DNA of 64,000 nucleotides from Dasyornis broadbenti (Eukaryota; Chordata; Aves; Passeriformes; Dasyornithidae): contig VZRN01005001.1 in assembly GCA_013397935.1 (NCBI GenBank), forward strand, positions 1,075,246 to 1,139,245, in the 5' to 3' direction. This document shows, one piece after another, positions 20,201 to 32,835 of the stretch. The position numbers were made by a program, and so were the translations under genes. Numbering within the stretch: the first letter of the stretch is position 1; each line of letters opens with the position of its first letter. The notes under the pieces were generated by a model that did not search any database, had not been told where the DNA came from, and saw only the letters and a list, made by a program, of their open reading frames with translations.

Positions 20201-23200
20201 AGCCAAACCTTGCCTGTCTCCAGTTTGCCTCTATACAGGAGCTCTGCCCTAACGAGGCTGCCTGAGCTCGCAGGGCTCCTTAAGGGCTAACAAAGCTCAG
20301 CTGACTCCCATCAGTTGCCCCTGGTTTTTGGGTTTTACTGCACTTGCCCTCAACCCAAACATGTTGCCCCTGGTTTTTGGGTTTTACTGCAGTCTCCGAA
20401 AAGGGCTCTCGCTGTCTGTTTTATCGTAGAAGAAAAATAGCTGTCGAGTTTTACTGCTGAGGTTAAATCAAGGTGCAGATAGGAGTCTCCTTTGATTTTC
20501 CTGCTTTTGAAACTCCTAGTGTCAGATTTCTTGTGGGAAAAAAAAAAAAAAAGGAAAAGTACTGTTAAAATTGACACGGAGGTAGTAACAAACCCCTCTT
20601 GACTGAGGGGAGCCAAAGGGCCAAGTGTTGTGCTCCTAACAGTGCCCAACTCCAGCCTGAGCACAGCTGGGCACCCAAAAAAGATGCACCCAAAATAACC
20701 AATGGAGATGTCAGAGATTTAAACGGGGTTATTCTGCTTTCAGAGGCGGGGGGGACGGGCCTGGGCCTCCACACCCGAGGCTGTCTGTCGGCTCTCAGTG
20801 GGCAGCAGCAATTCCTCCTTCTCCGCCCTGTTTCCCTGCATCCTCAAGCAGCGTCTCTTCCTTTTATTTTTTTTTTAATTTTTTTTTTTTTTCCGGCGGG
20901 CACACAGGGCTCCGGCTGCCTGGCTTTGTAGCTGATGCTGCTGCCTGACCTAAATCTGTGCCGGGAGCTCCAGCGGGGTTTGCCCGGTGTGAGGGTCCCT
21001 GCCCGGGCAGCCGGGGGGCACCGGCCCTGGGGGCACCGGCCCCGGGGGCTGCTCCTTGCCGCGGTTGGGTTTGGTTTTGGGTTCTCTTTCCCCTCCCGTG
21101 AGTCTATTGCATAAGAGGGATTTGAGGGTTTCTGCTCTGCTCACCCCCCTCCCTTCTTGCAGAATAAAGACCTTGTTTTTCCGAGTGTTCCTCTTGCTGG
21201 AGGTTACAGCAGCCCCTTCTTGCAGGCGGTGCTGTTTGCTGATCCCGGGGTCAGCCAGAGCTGCAGGGTATCAGGCCTAAGAAGGGCTTATCCCTGTATT
21301 TTTACAGCTTCCCAAGGCCCTGAGCTCCGGGTTACCAGCCCTGGGCTGAGCTGTGGCGTGCGAGGGCTCAGGCACGCACGTCCTCTGCTGCAGGGAGCGG
21401 GGCACCCATCCATGGCCGAGCTGAGCCGCTTTGCCCGGCTCTCCCAGCTCACCTGGCTGTCCCTGCTGCCTGGGGACAGTCACTGAGGGCTTGTCCTGCT
21501 CCTGCAGCTCCCACTGTGGCGGTGCTGGGAGAGCTTCCCCATAGAAACCAGCTCTGTGCTGCCAGATGCAGCACACACGGGAATAACGGGCTGTGCACGG
21601 CTCTGTGTGTGCGGAAACCAGCAGGGCCTTGGGAATCGCGGAATATCCTGAGCTGGAAGGGGCCCAGCCCCTGGCCCTGCACAGACCCCCACAACAATCC
21701 CACCCTGTGCATCCCTGGCAGCGCTGTCCAAATGCTCCCGGAGCTCTGGCAGCCTCGGGGCCGTGCCCATTCGCTGTTCAGCGCCCCAGATCCTCTGGGG
21801 GAAGAGCCTTTTCCTGATACCCAGCTGAACCTCCCTGACACAGCTTTCTGGCAGTCCCTCGAGTCCTGTCACTGGTCACCAGAGAGAAGAGATCAGTGCC
21901 TGGCCCTTCCCCTCAGGCAGAAAGCTGCCTCTGTTTCCCTGTGGCCTCATCAGCCTGGATTTCAAAACACTTCTCAGTCCTTGGTCTGAGTTTTCATTCT
22001 AATCATCCCCCGAATCCTGTTTCTCTGAGGAAGAATAAAGGGAAACTTACCCTGTTAGAGATATTCTGCCAGCATGTTCAGGAGAGATGCTGCTTTGCAT
22101 GAGTTTACCCAAAATCCGGTATTTCCAAGGAAGGGTGGCACGAGTGGCTGTTTGCTGTCCCCGTGGCTGAGGCTGTGACTCAGGGTGTCCTTTTCCTTGG
22201 CATTGCAGGTCAGCCTCAACGATTCCCACAATCAGATGGTTGTTCACTGGGCAGGAGAGAAGAGCAACGTGATTGTGGCCTTGGCCAGGGACAGCCTGTC
22301 CTTGCTGGGTCCCAAAACCAGCGATGTAAGTAGCACCCCTGGCCCTGTCCAGGTGCACCTCCTGCTTCTGGGCCAGGCCAGGTGATGGTGGCTGCTGAGC
22401 TGCAGCCTGACTTGTTCTTGTGTCCCAAGAAACACGAAAGGGCTCATGAGTTTGAGTTCAGAGGCACAAAAAAGAATTAATATCCTCTGTGCTGCCCCGT
22501 GGGTTGAAGGCATGGTCAGGAAATCTCAGAACTTGTAGTTGTCTGAGCTTCCACCAAATCTGCCAGAAGGGAGCCCAGAACTTTGTGCTTCTCATCCTGG
22601 GGCTTCTCCTATGCAGGTTTACGTGTCCTACGACTACGGGAAGAGTTTTAAGAAGATTTCTGAGAAGTTCAGCTTCGATGGGGGGAACAGCAGCGAGGTG
22701 GCCATCGCCCAGTTCTACCACAGCCCTGCTGACAACAAGAGGGTGAGGGGACGTGGCAGCCGGGCCTTTATCCCTTGGCTCCCTGGGGCAGAGGTGGCAT
22801 GTGCCGCTTCTTGTATGACTTGGTGACGCTCAGGAGTGTCAGAGCACGGTGGGAGAGGGGTGGCTGGGACAGCCAAATTCTTCTGCTCCGAAGTTTGCCC
22901 TCCCAAAGGCTCCCCTGGGATGTGCACCTTCGTTACTGCCAGCCTGAGCTCTGCTCTGCCCTTCTCTCCTCCCCTGTCTGTCCCTCACTCTCAGTATATC
23001 TTTGTGGATGCCTTCGCCCCGTACCTCTGGATCACCACCGACTTCTGCAACACCATCCAAGGCTTCTCGATCCCCTTCCGAGCAGCAGACCTCCTCCTGC
23101 ACAGCAGGAACCCCAACCTCCTCCTGGGCTTTGACAGGGCTCACCCTAAGAAACAGGTGAGCTTTGCTCAGGTGGGGAGCCAGCGTCCCACCTCTGCCCT

Positions 23201-26200
23201 GCTGGGATGTTCCCGTGTCCCCCACAGCTGGGAGCCCCCTGCCTCATGCCAGGGCCACATGGGTTCTTGCTTTGTCCATCCAGCGTGTCTGATCTCGCTG
23301 TCCCAACCTGGCCAGGACACCTCCTTCCCTACAGTCTATCTTGTCCTTACCTCTGGAGAATGAGGATATAATTCCTGCAGGATGGGTGTCTGATTTCCTT
23401 TCCTTTTCCCATCACCCACGCTGCTCTCAGCTGTATCCATCTCCCAACTATCGTGGTCATAACTCACCACAGAGCACTGGCAGCTGAGGCAGGATGATCT
23501 CTGCAGTGCTTCATGTGGGCCGGTGGTTTGGCTTTGGGTCCTGAACAACAAACTGCTTCTTGAATGCAAACACTTTTATTTCCCCCTGGGAGCTGTTGGG
23601 TAAAGACTGAAAATAGTTACAGCACCTTAGATAGACCCAGGCAGTGTGGGTAAAACCTGGAGGTGAAACAGTGGGAAATCCTTCTGGCAGAAGGCTGAAG
23701 GACAGATTTTTGCTGTTGGGGTTATTCCGTCAGAAAGGTTGCTGCTGCTCCAGGAGCTGCCAGGTAAAAACAGAGTAGTCATAGATGGACGCTTTGGGTC
23801 CCTGAAGGATTGGGTCTGTTCGTGTCCCAATCCCACTGGCATCGCTCACCTTTGTCATTGCAGCTTTGGAAATCAGATGATTTTGGGCAGACCTGGATCA
23901 TGATTCAGGAACACGTGAAGTCCTTTTCTTGGTATGTATCACACCTGTGTGCACCCAGCTCCTGTCTCCTCTCATTCCTCACTTCTTGCAGTGCCTGCTG
24001 CCCTGTGGGCACCAACAGTCTGGTACCAGGGTGTGCTCCAGCCCTGCCCTGCTCCCCTCACCCTGCACTGCCACGCCAAGGGGATGTGGCACACGGCGGT
24101 GACGAGCGACAGCCACCCACCGGGGCACCCACGGGTGTTGCACATTCCCCCTGCCCCACCTCCCTGCTCCTGCTGCCTTCTCCTCACACCCACCCGTCCT
24201 CCCCAGGGGGGTGGAGCCCTACGACAAGCCCACCACGGTGTACATCGAGCGGCACGAGCCCTCCGGGGCCTCCACCGTCATCCGCAGCACAGACTTCTTC
24301 CAGAGCCGGGAAAACAAGGAGATCATCCTGGAAGACGTTGAGGACTTCCAGCTCAGGGACAAATACATGTTTGCAACCAAGTCTGTGGTGAGTGAATTCA
24401 CCAAGCGTCGATGATGGGGTGCAGAAGCAGGGATCTGCCAGGGATGATGCCTCTGCCGGCTGCCCCTCGCAGCCCTCAGAGCTCACCGGTTTGTCACAGA
24501 GGTGTCACCCAGCCTGCTGGCAGCTGCCACCCTCCGAGGGCTCGCGCTGCCATGGACACAGCCGTGGCTGCCCGTGCCGCTCTGCCGGTGGTGTTTCCAT
24601 ACCCTGCAGAAGTAGGTCAGCCTGCAGAGGGCTGGGACCTGGGAAAAACCACGGGAGATGCCTGGGAAGGATGTCGGGGTGGGGGTGGCAAGGGAAGGGG
24701 GATGTGCCTCGGCAGCTCGGTGGTTACAGGAGGCTGCTTGTCAGAGGAGATTACCATCAAACGTGGACGAGGTCCAAGCAGCCTAATGTGCTCCAGCCTG
24801 GAAAGAAAGCTGGATTTTCAGTCTGCTTGCCTAAGAAAATAGGATGTGGGTGAGCAAAAGTGGGCTTTTGGTCTCTCGGCAGCCAGAGCCTCCCTGTGCT
24901 TTTTACCGTTCTTGGCCAAATTCAGACAAACCTGGAAGGAAGCAAGGAAGTGTCTGTGCTTTCTCTGAGGGCAAGGCCTTTCTAGAGGATCAAAACCAGC
25001 ACCAGAGAGATCAAGTCCTGATCCTTCTAGAGCTGAAGGAGCAGCTTGATGCTTTTCTCCCCTGCAGCTGCCATCGAGTGTTTTAGGAAGGAGCCTCTAT
25101 TTAGGGGTTCTGCTGGAGGGTTTCCTGGGCAGTAAGTGCCGGGTGTGTCACCCCCGGCCACCTGAGCGGGCACAGCGGTGTCTGATGGTGGCAGGGAACA
25201 TTTGCAGAGCAATTCCAGCTCCTCAGAAGTCTCCCTTGCAGGTAGTGCAGCCTGTGACTCTCAAGCCTGGGTCCTTGGCGCTGTGCCTGCTCTGTGGCTT
25301 GCAGGAGATTTTATCGAGGGCTCGGTGCCTGTGTTGGGTGAAACCCTGGGGATGGTTTGTGTCTCTGCAGAGAAGCCACTGGGCTCAGGGACAGCGCCCT
25401 GAAAGCACGAGGAGGGTTTGGACTCCATTTGGGGGTCCTTTGGAGCTTTTTCTGCTTCTGGAGCACTCCAGGGCCACAGGGGAAAGCACGCCCTGCTTCC
25501 TCCCGCAGCCGTAATGACTGAACATCAATAAAACCACCTGCACTCAACAGGGCTGGGAAACACTGGGACAGAGCGAGGCTGCCTGCAAACCCCTGATTTG
25601 GGAATCACATCCCCAGGTCTGGGATGAGGCACTTGCATCCAAGCCTGGCCGCAGCAGGGGCAGCACTGGGGAAAGGACAAGGCTGGGTGGCGGCGGCGCC
25701 CAGGGCTCTGACTTCTGCTCCTTTCCGTGGGAGGCACGGTTGCTTAGTGATACAGAGCCTGGGAAAGGAGAAAAAAAAAAAAAAAAACAGGCCGCTTATT
25801 TTTGGAGCCTAGATCTGGGTTTAGGTCCTCACCATCGGCACCCTGTAGGAAATAGGTTGCCCCCAGCTTTTTTACTTTCTCGGCTTCGCGCCGGCGCCTT
25901 TCGTTTTGCGCAAATTGTTAAAAATAGGAAGGGAAGGACAGGCTGCTCTGAGGAAAAAGGAGGAATTAAAACCAGCCTCCTTACCCCTACCCGAGTGACC
26001 AGGAAGGGCAGTTTTGTCTCCTTGCCGAGCCCTGGCTGTGGCAATTTGAGCCCTGGGCGGGGATCACTGCTCCCAGCACCTGGCAGCTGCCACGCTGCGC
26101 CCACATGCAGGGAGGGGAACTCCCAGGCACCGGGGTATCTCCAGTGGGGATGGGGGTGATTTTGAGGGGTGAGAGCCACTCCTAACGTGTCCCTGTGCTC

Positions 26201-29200
26201 CGCACAGCATTTGCTCGGCAGCTCCCAGCCACCCTCGGTCCAGCTCTGGGTCTCCTTCAACCGCAAGCCCATGCGGGTGGCACAGTTCGTTACCAAGCAT
26301 CCAATTAAGGTGAGTGGTGCTTCCCGAGCAGCCTCCTCGCTCCCTGCCCTGCCCAGGACACCCTGCGGTGTCAGCAGCAGCTCCAGATGCTGCAGGAGTG
26401 GGAAGGCACCTCGCATGACCCTGCTGGGGGGGATGGCAGAGCAAAAGCTCACGTTGGGATGGTCTTGTGGCTTCCACGATGGCACTTGGATGCTCACTGG
26501 GCATGGAGGTTGGCAGCAAAGCCCAGAGAGCAGAGAGGGGCTGATCCCACTGCTCTGACTCTGCTTTTGGGGACTTCACCTCTTCCCATGGTGTGGGGTG
26601 CACTGGCACGGCCTGGAGCACCCAATTCTCACAGGCAGAGGAAGCCCAGGGCACAGACAAGGCTTGCAAAGAATCCCTGATCCACGAGCCAGACGTGCTG
26701 TGGTGTCCCCAGGCTGGTGGGGATCAAGAAGGGCACGAGGAGCAAGTTCTTGGTGCTTGGCAGAGCAGCGGGGTCACTCCCAGCCTCAGTGGGGTCCAGA
26801 GATCCAGCGTGGATGGGGTTCGGCCACCAGTGCTGCTCCAGGGGCTTTGCAGGGCAGACGATGGGAATCACTGTGGGGGGAACACAGCAGAAAAAGCAAA
26901 GTGAAGATTTTCTCCTTGCTGAGTGGAAAAAAGACAAAAAGGGGGAGAGAGGGATACCTGCAGCTAGCTAAGAGGGAGCTATGAACCAGCCTGTGTGTAA
27001 AGCCAGGCACACGAAGCCTGTTCTTTCTGTCCCAAAGGAATATTACGTCGCGGATGCCTCGGAGGACCAGGTGTTCGTGTGCGTCAGCCACGACAACAAC
27101 CGCACCAACCTCTACATCTCGGAGGCAGAGGGCCTCAAGTTCTCCCTGTCTCTAGAAAACGTGCTCTACTACAGCCCAGGGGGAGCTGGCAGCGACACCT
27201 TGGTCAGGTAACACCGGACCCACCTGATCGGCTGTGGTGAATGAGAACATTGACCAAAATCTCTCTGATTTTTGGCTGCGTAGGATCACAGCGCTTTGTT
27301 TGACCATGCCCCCCTCCCCAGGCCTCTAGGGTGCTCAATTTCCATTCCACCAACCCCGCAGGTACTTTGCCAACGAGCCCTTCGCTGATTTCCACCGCGT
27401 GGAAGGCGTGCGGGGCGTCTACATCGCCACGCTGATCAACGGCTCCTTCAGCGAGGAGAACATGCGCTCCGTCATCACCTTCGACAAGGGCGGCACCTGG
27501 GAGCTGCTCCAGCCCCCGGCACAGACCCGCTACGGGGAGCAGATCGACTGCCAGGTAGCACAGGGTGGCGTGGGACAGGGAGAAGTGCCCCAAAAAGCAG
27601 CGGCTGAGGATGGGGTTTAGTGGGGACGGGTTGGTGGCCGGGCTTGGTGGTTTTTTTCCCCGACCTTAACTCAATGAGAAGAGTGTGAAACAGCAGTGCC
27701 ACCGTGAAGGAGTCACTCTGTGCCTTGGCCTGGGTATAACGAGGGATGGAGGTGAACCCACTGTGTTCTGCCTTCCCAGCTGTCCCAGGGCTGCTCCCTG
27801 CACCTGGCCCAGCGCCTGAGCCAGCTGCTGAATTTCCAGCTGCGCAGGATGCCCATCCTCTCCAAGGAGTCAGCGCCAGGACTGATCATTGCCACCGGTA
27901 CTGCTTTTTCCTTGGCTTGGGGTGTGCTGTTGTCAGGACACGAGGAGCTTGGCAGCATCGTGTCTGTAGAAGCAGGTTATAAAATGCAATTAAATGGTGC
28001 ATTTTGCTGTCCTTTCTCTGCTGCAGTCCCCGTACAGTAATTACAGAAAGAACATTTCACTGCAGCACAGGGATGTGAGAAACCTGCTCTGCTCTGATCC
28101 TCTTTCCTGATCCTCATGAAGGGCTTCTTGAAGATTCAGAAATTCCTGTTTGTCTCGCTCTCTTAGTGAAGAACACACACATTTTGTTTAATCATGTTTG
28201 TAGCCATGGGTTTTTCCCCCATCTGCTTTTAAAACTTGTAATAGTCCTTGAAATATTTGCTCTTGAAGGGATTAATTTATAGTGTGAAAAATCAGCTCCT
28301 CAATCACAGATAAAAATAGTTTGGAGGTGTCTGGCTTCCTTTTAAGCAACCGCTTTGCTCAAGAAGGATGATTTCTCCCATTCTCCCAGGCTCCATTGGC
28401 AAGAACATGGCCAGGAAAACCAATGTTTATGTCTCGAGCAGTGCTGGAGCAAGGTGGAGAGAGGTAAGGCTGCTCTTACACACCTGCCAGGTCAGCCAGG
28501 GGGCTGGGGGGACAGGCAGAATGTTGGCAGCAATGAAGATAAGTTACATTAAGGGTGATTTCATATGAATCCAAGAGCTGGAAGGTGCTCAGTGCCTTCA
28601 GACAGAGGGAAAAGGGTTTTCGGATGAAGGACCAGGCATGGGTTGGTTGGAGCTGAACCTCTGGTGCAGGTGGTGGGTTCAAACCCAGGAGAGCTCCCTC
28701 CTCTATTTCTCCTTTTCACCCAGCAGGACTTTCCCTCAGCACAGGTCATCTGGTGTCTTTTAGACGGGACTGGCAGCCAGGACTTTGTCTGTGAGAGTGT
28801 TTGGAGAGGCTCTGGCTCCTTCCAGAAAAACGGGAGGTTGCCCTGGGTTTATGGGGAGTTTGCTGCTGTTTACTGAGTGGATGTTCTGGTGTGTGGCGGT
28901 GTTTGTGGTCTGCCTGTGCACTCTGCAGCCGGTGTCGTGTGGTATTCCGACATCTGCAAGTCATTTAATCCCGGGAATCGAGCAGCCTCCTTCTCCCCCT
29001 GCGAGTGCTATGCGGTCAGGGTGAGGTCTGGGCAGCTGCAGCGGCGGTGGGGACACACCACAGATCTGGCTGCTGCCAAAGGTGCTTCAGAGGCTGCTCC
29101 TGGCTCCAAAATCCAGCTGGAGAGCGGCCATGGGGACCCTGCGGCCAGGCAGGAGCTGACGGATGGGGCAGGGGAACCAAAACCGGACACTTTCAGGTGC

Positions 29201-32200
29201 CAGGCTCCGGAGGTTTGCCTTGAAGTGCAATTAAAACATTCTGAGGAAGCGTTGACCCAAAGTCAGCAGCACCAAGCCCCTGAGTGATCTCTGTACCATG
29301 AACAGAGGGGCAGAATGACCCGGCAGAGCAGCTCCTCAGCTCAGCAGCAGCACCACAGCTCCTTCCCCTCGCCTTTGGCCAGCAGCAGGCTGGGAGGCTC
29401 CTCGCCCTGCAGAGCACCGGGCTGATTTCACAGCCCAGAGGAGAAAGGAACAATGCATTCGGTGCCGTGTGCGGGGCAGCACGTCCTGTGAGCAGGGCCT
29501 GGCATGGACACGCTCCCTGTTTTCATCCCAAGGTGCTTTGGGCTCCCTGGGTGGGAGAGCAAAGCTGATTGTGTGCTGGAGGTGTAGGTGAGCGTGAAAC
29601 CCAAGCTTCTTTCCCCGGGATGGACGGATGAATTGTCTCCAGGGCTTGTTTCTGCACTCCGTGGCCCCACCTCTCTCTGAACATTCACAAGACCTTCCAC
29701 AGCCTGAGAACCAACCCCTCTCTGCAGTCCTGGGAAGGCCACGAGTCATTGCTGAGCGTCAGGAAAGCCTCACAGACATGGCAAATGAGACAAACGAGTG
29801 ATGGGCTCTGGTTTTGTGTCATGGCACTTCTTCCATTGATTCTTTCCCTGTACAAAGCGTGGCAGGAGCAGAGTCCAGGGCTCAAGGCAGCTCTTACACT
29901 CGGCTATTATGGAAACTGGGCTGGCTGTTCTCATCTGCAGATGGTGTCCCATAAACACTCGACTCTCTGGTGCCTCCAAATGCTTGGTTTGGCCAAGGCT
30001 GAAGCATCAGCTTGGGTCAGGCCGAGTTTCTGACAAAGCCATTTTCCCTTCATCCAGCATGGCTCTGATCACCCCTCAGCACTGTCTCTTTTCCAGGCGC
30101 TGTCTGGACCCCACTACTACACCTGGGGTGACCACGGTGGAATTCTGGTGGCCATCGCCCAAGGCACTGAGACTGACCAGCTCAAGTGAGTGTCAGGGCA
30201 CAGGGATTGCCCCTGGTGCTCGGGCTGGGGGTGGCAGAGAGTGCTCTGAGCAGGCAGGACATGCCCCTGGCACCTCTCCCAATCTCCTTTCCGCAGGTAC
30301 AGCACAAACGAAGGGGAAACCTGGAAAGTGTTCACCTTCTCGGAGAAGCCGGTGTTTGTGTACGGCCTCCTGACCGAGCCCGGCGAGAAGAGCACCATCT
30401 TCACCATCTTCGGCTCCTACAAGGAGAATGGCCACAGCTGGCTGATCCTGCAGATCAACACCACTGACGTGCTGGGTAAGGGGATGGGAGCAGAGCCGTC
30501 TCTGGGGTGGCTCTGCGGGTGGCAGAGAGGGCATCTCCTCATGTCCTTCGTGTCTCGTGTCCACGTGGACACAGCTGCTGAAGGCACTCGTGTTCCCTGT
30601 GCTCCCCCTGTATTCCTTCCCTCCTCACTGAGGAATTTGTTGAAAAGGAAAAAAAAAAAAAAAATTCCTTCTGAAGGCTTGTGCCTATGAATGTTTTATA
30701 ACCCATTTCAGCTTTGATTGCGAGGCAGCATTTTAATCAAAGCGCAGTTAAACCCAGCAGAGGAATTTGCTTGACTAAAATTTAAAATCGATTCCCTCGG
30801 TGTTCTGTGGGGAGCAGATCTGTTTGGGAACCAGAACGACTTCATTCAGATTCACTGTCACAGCCACGGAGCTGCCTTTTCCCTCCCGGCACCGCGTGCC
30901 ACCGCACACTCCCGCCTGGAATGCTCCTTGCTTTGCCTTTCCCTGTGGGACAGCCCCGGAGCCTTGCACTTTGGGGGAATTTTTGTGCCAGAGGAGGGTG
31001 GAGAGGGGAGGGAAAAGTCATTCCTGTGGTGTGGGGATGGATGCCAGCACACCTGCCCTCACTCCTGGGTACCGAGGGACATCTGGCTCTCTCTGCCTTT
31101 AAACGCTTGGGTTGGGGTGCTGCAAAATGTGCACCTTTCTGCACCCCAGAGCTGCACCTTTCTGCAGCCCAACCTTGTTTCTCCTCTCAGGGGTCCCTTG
31201 CACCGAGAACGACTACAAGCTGTGGTCACCCTCAGACGAGCGAGGCAATGAATGTTTACTGGGGCATAAAACCGTTTTCAAAAGGAGGACTCCTCATGCG
31301 ACCTGCTTCAATGGGGAAGATTTTGACAGGCCTGTCATGGTCTCCAACTGCTCTTGTACGAGGGAGGACTTTGAATGGTAAAATACCAATTAATTTCTTT
31401 TAGTCTGGATTGTAAACCCAAGATAAGTATCTGTGACCAATCGCTCCGAGCGAACAAACGTCCAATTTCTGTAGCTCGGAGCGTCGCTGCTTCATTTCAT
31501 AGCAGAGAGGAAACTAAACAGACTGAAAACATCCTTTCATTAATAACAGGGCAGGAGACTTAATTAATGTCTTTAGAGCCATTTGGGAGCCTCTGAAAGG
31601 TTCCACGGAAGAGGGAAGTATTGTTAATCCATCACCTTCCAAAGGATAATGGATCATTTCCCATCTCAGAGATCCTCCACTAAAAACCTCCGTGGTTGTT
31701 TGGCCGCAGGGGTGCAGCTGGCCCTGCTACTGCATTTCCACTGCAATTCCCACGTTCCTGACGCTGCACAGCTCTCAGGATTGGGAAACGCGTTCTGGCA
31801 ACCTGATGCAAAGGTTTGGGGTTAGGAAATGAACTGTTTTTCAGGGACTGGGCTTCCAGTGGGGCTCACACCAGACTGCCCCAGCCCAGATCCGCCTGTC
31901 TGATGCTGAGACCAAGGCTGGCTCACCGTGAGCAGTCTGAGAACAGGCCTGGAGGGATCCTGCCTCAGGATTCAGCCCTGGGCTCCCTGCAAAACCACAC
32001 TGACAAAACCTCTCTCTCCCACAGTGTTTTCCAAAGAACATAACTCCCATTTTACCAGCAGGACCAGCCAAGAGACAGAGCAGTGACCTAAGCCAGCTCA
32101 GCAGCAGAGCTGGGGCTTGCAGCCAGCTTTGCAGAGCTCACTGGCTCAGCTCTGCCTCGCTGCCTCACCTTCCCCAGCCTGCCCAGCCACTGGCAAAGCT

Positions 32201-32835
32201 GGTTTGCAAAGTGTTCTTGAAACGTCCCGTCTGGCTCGGAGATGTTCTGTGCAGCTAAATACTGGGAATAAATGAATGGGCTTCCCAGACACCCCGGGTT
32301 CTTCAAAATTCCGTGCCAAAATAGACTCATGGTGTAGCTCAGCTGCATTCTTTGCTTTTCGCTGTCCCTCCTAATATCTTTCTTCTCCTTGCAGTGATTT
32401 TGGCTTCAAACTGAGCGATGACTTATCCCTAGAAGTTTGTGTCCCTGACCCTGAATTTGCTGGAAAACCCTACGACCCGCCAGTCCCTTGCCCTGTTGGC
32501 TCAACCTACAAGAAGACTCGAGGGTATGTGCTGTGCTTGGGAGGGCAACCTGATCTTCCAAACACTTGAATTTATCCTACTGCTGATGAAAAAAACCCCA
32601 AACAACCACAAAACCCACAAAAATGGCAGCAAACAAACGGCATGTTTGGACATACATGGCAATTAAACACCACTGCTTATTCTGGCTGCACAGGGTGGTT
32701 TGTTCACGGTTTTTCCATGGAATAAACTGCCTGGATCTCTGTGTTGCAGCTACCGAAAGATCTCTGGGGACACTTGCACGGGCGGAGACATCGAGTCGCG
32801 GCTGGAGGGGGAGCTGGTGCCGTGCCCGCTGGCGG
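13687..32835 (+). CDS. SORL1: SORL1 exons 1-16: propeptide end, VPS10p propeller and 10CC
   Basis: This part forms the ten-bladed VPS10p ligand-binding propeller and its Cys-rich 10CC closure. Exons: 13687-13737 (partial), 22209-22325, 22617-22742, 22995-23156, 23864-23931, 24207-24387, 26208-26309, 27038-27207, 27362-27554, 27780-27897, 28390-28463, 30097-30185, 30297-30475, 31191-31377, 32395-32523 and 32750-32835. The first readable residues, [17 protein letters not shown], align with the human segment just after the RRKR furin site, so the two arginines probably are the end of that site. Conserved blades include [41 protein letters not shown] and [10 protein letters not shown]. These carry Asp-box-like turns (S-x-D-x-G-x-T/S-W/F). 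Exons 14-16 carry the cysteines of the 10CC region, for example [17 protein letters not shown] and SNCSC. Confidence 0.95.
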
